The notes under the pieces were generated by a model. That model was not told where the DNA came from, ran no database searches, and saw only the letters and a program-made list of their open reading frames with translations. Below are positions 17,758 through 25,139 of a DNA stretch of 64,000 nucleotides, one piece after another (position 1 is the first letter of the stretch; each line of letters opens with the position of its first letter). Made by a program: the position numbers and the translations under genes. The DNA is from CAVXUB01 sp963764805 (lineage in GTDB: Bacteria; Actinomycetota; Acidimicrobiia; Acidimicrobiales; Bog-793), in assembly GCA_963764805.1 (NCBI GenBank), contig CAVXUB010000002.1:124001-188000 (forward strand), given 5' to 3'.

Positions 17758-18426
17758 ATGCCAAGAGCACGGACGATTGCGGCCGTGACAGGAATCGGCG
17801 CGGCAGGCGCCCTCTTGTCGATCGGAGCAGTGGCCGCCGCCGGCGCCTCGCTGCCGACCGCCGCGCCGCCGACCGCCGCGCTCACTCCTCCTCCCGACGC
17901 CCACAGCCAGTACACGGACCAGGCGCTCGTCAACGTGACGGTGCCGGCGAACTCCTATTTCACGCCAGGCGCCATCATCAACATCCTCGAATGCGCCGAT
18001 CCGGGCGGGCTCGCCGCAAACCTTCCGAGGGACGAGTCGAGCTGTGACGCTCTCACCATCCAGCCGGACACGATCTTCGTCCGACCGGACGGCTCGATCC
18101 AGTACGGGCCGCAGACGCGTGGCGGCGGGAGTGGCTTCACCATCTACAAGCTGCCTGCTCTAACCCTCGCAGAGAAGCCGGACCAGACCCCGAGGTGCGA
18201 TGGCAGCGACTGGTGCGTGCTGTTCATCGGCGAAGACCAGAAGGACTTCGGGCAGCCGCACATCTTCTCGTCGCCGTTCCTCGTGACCACGCCTGACACG
18301 GGCGTGCCGGAAGCGCCGCTGCCTGTCCTGATCCCGATCGTCGCGGTGGCCTGTGCAGGCGGCGCGTACCTCTACAGGCGCCGCCGGCGCCGGCAGCCCG
18401 CCGGTGAGGGAGGCCAAGAGATGTAG
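17758..18426 (+). CDS. Exported protein anchored by a C-terminal membrane helix
   Basis: 222 residues. A signal peptide covers about residues 1-38 (TIAAVTGIGAAGALLSIGAVAAAGASL, Ala-rich cleavage region). The body is beta-rich with paired Cys: VNVTVPANSYFTPGAIINILECADPGG and PRCDGSDWCVLFIGEDQKDF. The C-terminus is PDTGVPEAPLPVL, one membrane helix, then an Arg-rich tail, like a cell-wall or membrane anchor although the exact LPxTG pentapeptide is missing. The 'nILEC' beta-sandwich style recalls neocarzinostatin-like folds, a weak resemblance. It follows the permease by 41 bp and may be cotranscribed. Function is unknown. Confidence 0.75.
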   Translation: MPRARTIAAVTGIGAAGALLSIGAVAAAGASLPTAAPPTAALTPPPDAHSQYTDQALVNVTVPANSYFTPGAIINILECADPGGLAANLPRDESSCDALTIQPDTIFVRPDGSIQYGPQTRGGGSGFTIYKLPALTLAEKPDQTPRCDGSDWCVLFIGEDQKDFGQPHIFSSPFLVTTPDTGVPEAPLPVLIPIVAVACAGGAYLYRRRRRRQPAGEGGQEM

Positions 18427-18538
18427 CGACGATGATTCGACGGTCTTGGTGTCGGAAGATCGCCCTACTGCCGGGCTCCGCCAGCCTGCTGAGCAGTACA
18501 GTGTTCTGGACCGAGTTGCTCGTCCGATCGGGGGATCG

Positions 18539-21500
18539 GTGCGCTGCCTAGCCTGCGGGCACGTAAACAGTGCTGTTGCACGCGCCTGCGAATCTTGCGG
18601 CGCCCACCTCGACGATCGATGCGACGCGTGCGGGAACCTGCTCGCCGGAGCGACCGTCTGCGTGAGATGTGGCACCGTGGCTGTGCGCGGCCCCCTCTCC
18701 ACCCGGGAGTACGAGTCGGAGAGGGACGCAGTTGCCCTTGCTCCGGCTCGCGAGCGCCGCCGGATGACGGTGCTGGTGGCCCTCGTGGAGGGCGGAGGAC
18801 CGGCGTGGGTGGAGCGCTATGCGGCGATCGGCGAGAGTTTCGGCGGCGTGGTGGCGCAGGAGACGCCCTGGCAGCTGGTCGTGCACTTCGGCTACCCGAG
18901 GGCGCGCGAGTCTGACGCAGAGCGAGCCGTCAGAGCAGGGCTGGCGATCATCGCTCACCGCGGCGATCCGGACGAGCCGCTGGCAGACCGCCCGCCGGCT
19001 GTGCGGCTGGCGGCGGGGCGGGGCTATGCCGTCGTGCCGGTCCCGGACTGGGACGCTCCTCCCGAGCCCGAGCCGCTCGGCGTCGGGGCACTGGCCGGGA
19101 TCCTGCTCGAGGCCGCCGAGGCTGCTGCCGAGGCCGCTCCCGGCTCTCTCGTCGTCAGCGATGGCGTGCTGGACGCGCTGGCGGACGGCGCCGTCACCGT
19201 CGGGGAGCCTGACGGGAGGGGGTGGGTGCGCGTCGCCCGCCTCGAGCCGCCGGCATGGCCCACAGGGCCGGCGCGCCATGGGGTCCCGGGGCTTCGCGAG
19301 GTGCTGGCACCGGAGCGGCCGACGGCCGGCAGCCATGTGGCGCCGCTCATCGGCCGGCAACGCCAGCTAGAACGGCTGCAGCTGGCGCTCGCCGCCACGT
19401 CCGAAGGCGAGGGACACGCCGTCCTCGTCACCGGTGAGCCAGGGATCGGCAAGAGCCGCCTCGTCGAGGCGCTCCGGTCGCTCAGCGCCCGCACGGACTT
19501 CTGGATGACCGCCCACTGTTCGGAGCTCGCCTCCTCGACCCCGCTGCAGCCGTTCATCGGCATGTTCGCCCGTGCCGCCGGGATCAACCGCGAGATGAGC
19601 CGCCAGGAACAGCTCGGCAGGATCCGGCGAGCGCTGGCGGCGGCCGGCCCGGTCGGGCCGATCGAGACCGCTGTGCGGCTGGTGGCGGCGCTCTTCTCGA
19701 TCGAGCCTGGGCACGACCTTGCCGACCCGCCGGGCAGCCCGGAGGAGGTGCGGCACGAGACCCTCGAGCTGCTCGTCAACTGGACGGTCGGGTTCACCCG
19801 CCAGACGACGACCATCCTCCTCGTCGAGGACCTGCACTGGGCCGACCCTTCCTCGCTGGAGCTGATCCACAGGCTCAGGCGGCGCATCAGCGGTACGCGC
19901 ATGCTGTTGCTGATGACGTCGCGCTCGATCGACGCTCCCGACCCGCAGGTCGAGGTGCTGGTGCTGGATCGCCTCGGCGCCGGCGACAGCTCGCTGCTCG
20001 CCGCCGAGCTGGCGCGAGCTCACGGCCTGGACGGGCTCTCGGCCGAGGTCCTCCCTTCCATCGTCGAGAGAGCCGAAGGCGTCCCGCTGTTCGTCGAAGA
20101 GCTGGTGCAGCTCGCCTCCCGTGCCCGCGCCGGGACGGGGATGCTGCCTCCCACCCTGGAGACGCTGCTGCTCGCCCGTCTCGACCAGGCCGGACCGGCC
20201 AAGCGGCTGGCGCAGATCGCCTCGGCCATCGGACGTTCCTTCTCGCTGCCCCTGCTGGCAGCGGTGTCCGGGGTCGCTCGCGACGAGCTCGTGGCGGCGC
20301 TCGCCATGCTGCACGACGCCGGGCTGGTCGGCCCCGTCGAGTCGCAGGACGTCCCGTCTTACGCCTTCTGCCACGCGCTGATCCGCGACGCCGCTTACGC
20401 CTCGCTGCCGCACCGTGAGCGCCGCCGTGTTCACGCGGCGGTGGCGGAGGTGCTGGAGCGGCGTTTTGCGAGGCGGGTGGAGGCCGAGCCGGAACTGCTC
20501 GCCCACCACATCGCCGAGTCCGGGCAGCCGCTGCGGGCGGCGCGGGTCTTCGAGCGGGCCGGCCGCATGGCGGCACGCCGGGCCGCCCTGGCAGAGGCGG
20601 TGGCCAACTTCAGGAGGGGGCTCGGCTGGCTGGAGGCGGTGCCGGCGGGACTGCCCATCGAGGCGGTGGAGATGAGGCTGCTCGTGCTGCTCGGAGCTGC
20701 CACCGCCGGCGTCGAGGGCCCTGGCTATCCGGCGCTCCTCGGCATCGGTTCGCGGGCGGTCGAGGCGGCAACTGCCGCCGGTGACGACATAGAGCTCAGC
20801 GCCGCCCTTCACGGCCTCGCCACTTACCACTACCACCAGGGGAACTTCGAGCGGGCTCTCGAGATCTGCGACCAGATGGCGGGGATCGCCCGCTGGACAG
20901 GCTCACGGATCCCCCAACTGCGGGCCGAGGTCGCCCGTGGCGCCGCGCTGGCGATGAGCGGCAACCTGCGCGCCGCCACCCAGCACCTCGCCGCAGCCTG
21001 CGAGATGTACCGGGTAGGCGACTTCGAGCACGTGTCGGCCGCCATCGGTCCGGATATCGGCGTCACCGCGCTCACCCACAGGGCGCTGGTCAGTTTCGTG
21101 GAAGGCCGGGCGGACCAGGCCGTGCGGGAGGCGGAGGTGGCGGTCGACCTCGCCGAGGCGCTGCCTTCCGGACTCACCAGGGCCGAGGCGAGGAGCATGC
21201 TGGTGCGGCTCCGCTACCTGCGCGGTGACCACACGCTCGCCCACAAGTTGGCCGAGGAGAGCGTGCAGATCGACGAGGAGCTCGGCTTCCCATACTGGCA
21301 GGGGGTGGACCAGCTGGTGCTGGGTGCCGAGATGGCCCGTGCCGGCGAGGATGGGGCGCTCGAGGTGCTGGCCGCTGCACAGGACCTGCTGGCGGGGGGC
21401 GGAGGGGCATCCTGGCGCCCGTTGGCGACGCTACTGGTGGCAGACGCACACCTGAGCCTCGGGGATCCCCGCGCCGCAGCGGAGACGGTCGAGCTCGGCA

Positions 21501-21934
21501 TCCGCGGCGGCGACACGCATCGCCAGCCCCTCCTGGCGACCGAGCTCTACCGGGTTCATGCGATCGCCGTCGCCGCTTCGGGAGAGCCCGGTGCCGCCGA
21601 TGGCGCCGTCATCGAGCTGCGCCGGGCCCTCGGCAGGGCGCGCCGCCAGGGCGCGATCGGGCACGAGCTGCGCGTTGCGGTGGCACTTGCCGAACTGCTG
21701 TCGGAGCAGGGCAAGCAGTCACAGGCGGTGTCAGAGCTGGCGGCCAGTATCGACCGGCTGCCCGAGAGCAACGAGACGGCCGACCAGCGGGTTGCCCGCG
21801 GCCTGCTCGACTCCCTCCAGTCGTGCGTGCCCGCCGATCAGGGCGACGACGGCGACGACTCGCTCGGCCATGCGATGCACGTACCGGCCCCGGCGGAGGA
21901 GTCGCGCCCCCGGCCGCGCAGGTGGCGTCTCTGA
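18539..21934 (+). CDS. STAND ATPase regulator with degenerate cyclase domain and TPR repeats
   Basis: 1131 residues from GTG 18539 (VRCLACGHVNSA). The frame is open further upstream, so the start is the least certain point. Order: double zinc ribbon (CLACG...CESCG, CDACG...CVRCG, residues 3-50); a class III nucleotide-cyclase-like domain (about 75-240) in which both metal-binding Asp positions are replaced (TVLVALVEGGG; PWQLVVHFGYP), so it should be inactive; an AAA/STAND ATPase (Walker A VLVTGEPGIGKSRL near 300, Walker B TILLVEDLHWADP near 425); then a long helical TPR-like C-terminus. Such 'adenylate cyclase/ATPase/TPR' proteins are common actinobacterial signalling proteins, usually of unknown input. 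No LuxR-type DNA-binding domain is visible at the C-terminus. Confidence 0.8.
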   Translation: MRCLACGHVNSAVARACESCGAHLDDRCDACGNLLAGATVCVRCGTVAVRGPLSTREYESERDAVALAPARERRRMTVLVALVEGGGPAWVERYAAIGESFGGVVAQETPWQLVVHFGYPRARESDAERAVRAGLAIIAHRGDPDEPLADRPPAVRLAAGRGYAVVPVPDWDAPPEPEPLGVGALAGILLEAAEAAAEAAPGSLVVSDGVLDALADGAVTVGEPDGRGWVRVARLEPPAWPTGPARHGVPGLREVLAPERPTAGSHVAPLIGRQRQLERLQLALAATSEGEGHAVLVTGEPGIGKSRLVEALRSLSARTDFWMTAHCSELASSTPLQPFIGMFARAAGINREMSRQEQLGRIRRALAAAGPVGPIETAVRLVAALFSIEPGHDLADPPGSPEEVRHETLELLVNWTVGFTRQTTTILLVEDLHWADPSSLELIHRLRRRISGTRMLLLMTSRSIDAPDPQVEVLVLDRLGAGDSSLLAAELARAHGLDGLSAEVLPSIVERAEGVPLFVEELVQLASRARAGTGMLPPTLETLLLARLDQAGPAKRLAQIASAIGRSFSLPLLAAVSGVARDELVAALAMLHDAGLVGPVESQDVPSYAFCHALIRDAAYASLPHRERRRVHAAVAEVLERRFARRVEAEPELLAHHIAESGQPLRAARVFERAGRMAARRAALAEAVANFRRGLGWLEAVPAGLPIEAVEMRLLVLLGAATAGVEGPGYPALLGIGSRAVEAATAAGDDIELSAALHGLATYHYHQGNFERALEICDQMAGIARWTGSRIPQLRAEVARGAALAMSGNLRAATQHLAAACEMYRVGDFEHVSAAIGPDIGVTALTHRALVSFVEGRADQAVREAEVAVDLAEALPSGLTRAEARSMLVRLRYLRGDHTLAHKLAEESVQIDEELGFPYWQGVDQLVLGAEMARAGEDGALEVLAAAQDLLAGGGGASWRPLATLLVADAHLSLGDPRAAAETVELGIRGGDTHRQPLLATELYRVHAIAVAASGEPGAADGAVIELRRALGRARRQGAIGHELRVAVALAELLSEQGKQSQAVSELAASIDRLPESNETADQRVARGLLDSLQSCVPADQGDDGDDSLGHAMHVPAPAEESRPRPRRWRL

Positions 21935-21947
21935 CCGGATCGCGTGC

Positions 21948-23183
21948 ATGAGCTGGGCGTACCTGGCGCTGTCCGTGGCCGGCGGGCTGCTGACCTTAAT
22001 CGGGCTGCGGCCGCCCCGGCGGGGCCACCTCTCGTCTGGATCCTTCGTGCCCGGCTGGCTGATCTCCGAGCTGCCCGTGCACGCGGTGGTCATCCAGCTG
22101 CTGGGGACGCTCGGCTTCTGGGCCGGCGGGGCCTTCGACCAATGGCCCGGTCGCATCGGGCTGCTGCTGGCGCTCGCTTCGTGGATCGGCCTTGGGTGGC
22201 TGGCGGTCGCCGCCTCCCGTGCCCGGCTGGTGCTGGCGAAGGCACTCGAAACAGGTCTCGGTGGCAGGTCAGCCCTCCCTGCATCACCGGCTCGCCGCGC
22301 CGAACGCCCGCTGCACGACTTGCTCCGCATCGTCGTCGCCTGCCCCGTCCGCCCGCGGGCGGTCGAGATCACGAGGGGGATCGACTACTGGGGGGACGGG
22401 GCGAAGGCGCACAGGCTGGACATCCTCAGGCCCGTACCGCCCTCGAGCAAGCCGGCGCCGGTCCTGATGTTCATCCACGGTGGGGCATGGGTGATGGGGG
22501 ACAAGCGCCAGCAGGGCCTGCCGTTGATGCACCATCTCGCAGCTCACGGATGGGTCTGCGTCACCGTCAACTACCGGCTGAGCCCGCAGGCGACATGGCC
22601 CGACCATCTCGTCGACTGCAAGCGGGCTCTTGGTTGGGTGCACGACAACATCGCCGGGTTCGGGGGCGACCCTTCCCGGGTCGCGGTCAGCGGTGGCTCG
22701 GCGGGTGGCCACCTGGCGGCGATGGTCGGTTTGACGCAGGGCGACCCGCGGTTCCAGGCGGGTCTCGACGACCTCGACACGACGGTCGCCGCCTGCGTCC
22801 CGCTCTATGGCGTCTACGACTTCTGCGACCGCGACAAGGCACACGTCACGACCCTCATGCCGCTCATCGAGCGGAGGATCCTCAAGCGGCGGATCGACGA
22901 GGAACGGGCGCTGTTCGAGCAGGCCTCGCCGGTCGACCAGGTCCGCGCCGACGCCCCTCCGTTCTTCGTGATCCACGGGCGGAACGACACCCTCGTGCCG
23001 GTCGCCACCGCCCGCAGCTTCGCGACTGCGCTCGCCGCCATCTCCGACAGCCCTGTGGCCTACGCCGAGCTGCCCTTCGCCCAGCACGCCTTCGAGGTCT
23101 TCTGGTCGATGAGAACCGCGGCGACCACCCGCGCCATCGAAGACTTCCTCGTCAACGTGCTGAGCAGCCGCACGAGCGCCTAG
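21948..23183 (+). CDS. Membrane-anchored alpha/beta-hydrolase (esterase/lipase)
   Basis: 411 residues from ATG 21948. About three hydrophobic helices come first (residues 1-90). The hydrolase domain then shows the oxyanion motif FIHGGAWVMGDK, the nucleophile elbow VSGGSAGGHLAAM, the acid Asp in HGRNDTLVPVATA and the His in AQHAFEVF, all typical of the hormone-sensitive-lipase/carboxylesterase group. The catalytic domain may face either side of the membrane. The gene starts 14 bp after the STAND regulator. Its stop codon is followed immediately by the remnant of a livG gene in the same frame, so this gene lies at a deletion or insertion junction. Confidence 0.85.
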   Translation: MSWAYLALSVAGGLLTLIGLRPPRRGHLSSGSFVPGWLISELPVHAVVIQLLGTLGFWAGGAFDQWPGRIGLLLALASWIGLGWLAVAASRARLVLAKALETGLGGRSALPASPARRAERPLHDLLRIVVACPVRPRAVEITRGIDYWGDGAKAHRLDILRPVPPSSKPAPVLMFIHGGAWVMGDKRQQGLPLMHHLAAHGWVCVTVNYRLSPQATWPDHLVDCKRALGWVHDNIAGFGGDPSRVAVSGGSAGGHLAAMVGLTQGDPRFQAGLDDLDTTVAACVPLYGVYDFCDRDKAHVTTLMPLIERRILKRRIDEERALFEQASPVDQVRADAPPFFVIHGRNDTLVPVATARSFATALAAISDSPVAYAELPFAQHAFEVFWSMRTAATTRAIEDFLVNVLSSRTSA

Positions 23184-23380
23184 GCGGCCGGCGTCGGCAT
23201 CCTCCTCGTCGAGCACGACATGGGATTGGTATGAGCATCTGCGACACTCTTGATGTGATGGACGGTGGAGTGGTCATCGCAAGTGGCACGCCCGGGCAGA
23301 TCCAGCAGGGCCAGCACGTCCTCGACGCCTGTCTGGGAGCTGGCCATCCCTCGTCGCTGTCGACCACCGGGGGGCGATGA
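23184..23380 (+). pseudogene. livG: C-terminal remnant of livG (branched-chain amino acid ABC ATPase)
   Basis: Directly after the hydrolase stop the sequence encodes AAGVGILLVEHDMGLV, the H-loop region of LivG. A one-base deletion near 23231 then moves the rest (MSICDTLDVMDGGVVIASGTPGQIQQGQHVLDACLGA) into another frame, ending at 23380. The first roughly 200 residues, including Walker A, the signature motif and Walker B, are absent. The stop codon overlaps the ATG of livF (ATGATG), the usual livG-livF coupling. So this is the tail of a once-intact liv operon, truncated on its left side and frameshifted. It cannot make a working ATPase. Confidence 0.8.
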
Positions 23381-24156
23381 TGCTTCGCCGGCGGGGTGAG
23401 GCTAAAGGCCCGGGCGGCACCGGGGCCGGTGGAGCGTTGACGCCACCGATGCTCGAGTTGCGGGCGGTACGGGCCGGCTATGGGCGCTTCGACGTGCTCC
23501 GCTCGATCGACCTGTCGGTCGCCAGGGGCGAGGTGCTGACGATCCTCGGTCCCAACGGGGCGGGCAAGTCCACGCTCATCCAGCTCGTGGCCGGGTACGT
23601 CCATCCGGCCATCGGCACGGTCCACATGGACGGCCGCAACATCACCCGCATGCGCACCGAGGGCCGCGCCCACGCCGGGCTCTGCGTGATCCCCGAGGGG
23701 CGTGGCGTGTTCCCCAACCTGTCGGTGCGCGAGCACCTCGAGATGTGGAGCTACCGAGGCGATCTCGACAGGGCGGCTCTCGCCGATGTCTCCTACGAGC
23801 GGTTCCCGGTGCTGAAGGAACGGCGGGAGCAGCCGGCGGGCACCCTCTCGGGAGGCGAGCAGCAGATGCTGGCGCTGACCCGGGCGCTCTGCCCCGGGAT
23901 CAAGCTGTTGATGCTCGACGAGATGTCGACAGGACTCGCCCCGAAGATCGTCGCCGAGCTCTACGAGTTCGTGGGCGAGCTCGCCACGACCGGCATGACC
24001 GTGGTCATCGTCGAGCAGTTCGCGCGCCTGGCGCTGCGCATCTCGAGCCGGGCCGCCGTTCTCGTCGACGGAGCCATCGCCGTCACCGGTTCGCCGGCGG
24101 AGGTGGAGTCGAAGGCGAAGCTCGCCTATCTCGGGGGCAGCGTCCCGATCCTCTGA
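23377..24156 (+). CDS. livF: Branched-chain amino acid-type ABC transporter ATP-binding protein
   Basis: 259 residues with every ABC ATPase element: Walker A LGPNGAGKSTL, LivF-type Q-loop region CVIPEGRGVFPNLSVREHLEMW, signature LSGGEQQMLALTRAL, Walker B LLMLDEMSTGLAPKIV and H-loop position VVIVEQFAR. That last segment has Gln in place of the usual His, as is normal for LivF. The first 24 residues before MLELRAVRAGYG are not conserved, so Met25 is an alternative start. In intact systems LivF pairs with LivG on the LivH/LivM permease for leucine/isoleucine/valine or urea/amide uptake. Here only a livG tail remains upstream, so partners must lie elsewhere or the gene is an orphan. Confidence 0.88.
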   Translation: MMLRRRGEAKGPGGTGAGGALTPPMLELRAVRAGYGRFDVLRSIDLSVARGEVLTILGPNGAGKSTLIQLVAGYVHPAIGTVHMDGRNITRMRTEGRAHAGLCVIPEGRGVFPNLSVREHLEMWSYRGDLDRAALADVSYERFPVLKERREQPAGTLSGGEQQMLALTRALCPGIKLLMLDEMSTGLAPKIVAELYEFVGELATTGMTVVIVEQFARLALRISSRAAVLVDGAIAVTGSPAEVESKAKLAYLGGSVPIL

Positions 24157-24191
24157 GGGCCGGTCTCTGAGGATCGGCCGGAGCAAGCCGC

Positions 24192-25139
24192 TCAGAGCGC
24201 CACATGTACCCGTGGCACCAGCGCGGCTTCTGCCATCTGCCCGGTCCGCACGGCGTACTTCGCCTCCGGATTGGTGGAAGCAGCCGCATGGCGGCCGTGA
24301 CTGTCGAGCGCCACGATGTTCATGATCACGCTGCTGTGGCCGATGCTCCCGAGGCCGCCGAGGTCGCGGATGGCGGCGGTACAGGCTTCCTCGACGGTGG
24401 CTCCGCCCTGCATGCCGGCGACGACCGAGCGAGCGGTCGCGGCGCGAAGCGCCAGCTCACCGAAGCCCGTGCAGGCGGCCGCCCCGTAGCGGTCGTCGGC
24501 GTAGTTGCCGGCGCCGATCACAGGCGAGTCGCCGAGGCGGCCGGGGTACTTCCACGCCCAGCCGCTGGTGCTGACGGCGGACGCAACATGCCCGGCGGCA
24601 TCTCTCGCCATGATGTTGACCGTCCCTGCCGCCCTCTCGGGATCGGTCGCAAGTCTCGCCAGCTCGGCGAGCGCGTCGGGCATCGGCGCTCCGTGCAGCT
24701 GGTGCTCGAGCACCTCCTCCCACCTGGCGCGCGCCTCGGGCGTCAACAGATCCTCCGCCTCCATCTCGCACTCGCGTGCGAAACGAGCCGCTCCCTCGCC
24801 GACCACGAGCACGTGCGGAAGGTCCTCCATCACGCGGCGGGCGAGCGTGATGGCTGCCCGGTAGCCCCTGAGCGCGCCGACGGCTCCTGCCCGGCGGTCG
24901 GTCCCCTCCATGATCGAGGCGTCGAGCTCGACTTCGCCGAGCAGGTTGGGGTAGCCGCCGAGGCCGACCGAATGGTCCTCGCGGTTGTCCTCCACCAGCC
25001 TCGTCGCCACCTCCACCGCGTCGATGACAGAACCGCCCCCTGCGAGCACCTCCCAGCCGGCGTCGAGCCCGACGATGGCGTTGGCGCTGCCGATGATCAC
25101 CATCCCACCGGCCCCGTCCGGGCGCTGCGAAGCGCTCAT
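24192..25139 (-). CDS. Ntn-hydrolase: isoaspartyl peptidase/L-asparaginase or glycosylasparaginase family
   Basis: 315 residues. The N-terminal half (ANAIVGLDAGWEVLAGGGSVIDAVEVATRLVEDNREDHSVGLGGYPNLLG) matches this family. Autocleavage should occur before the Thr of AAGTVNIMARDAAGHVASAVSTSGWAWKYPGRLGDSPVIGAGNYADD, where Thr becomes the N-terminal nucleophile and GDSPVIGAGNYAD forms the substrate pocket. These signatures are closest to N4-(beta-N-acetylglucosaminyl)-L-asparaginase, with isoaspartyl dipeptidase possible. The ATG overlaps the valS stop by 4 bp, so it is translationally coupled to valS, an unusual partnership with no obvious biochemical logic. Confidence 0.85.
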   Translation of the reverse strand: MSASQRPDGAGGMVIIGSANAIVGLDAGWEVLAGGGSVIDAVEVATRLVEDNREDHSVGLGGYPNLLGEVELDASIMEGTDRRAGAVGALRGYRAAITLARRVMEDLPHVLVVGEGAARFARECEMEAEDLLTPEARARWEEVLEHQLHGAPMPDALAELARLATDPERAAGTVNIMARDAAGHVASAVSTSGWAWKYPGRLGDSPVIGAGNYADDRYGAAACTGFGELALRAATARSVVAGMQGGATVEEACTAAIRDLGGLGSIGHSSVIMNIVALDSHGRHAAASTNPEAKYAVRTGQMAEAALVPRVHVAL

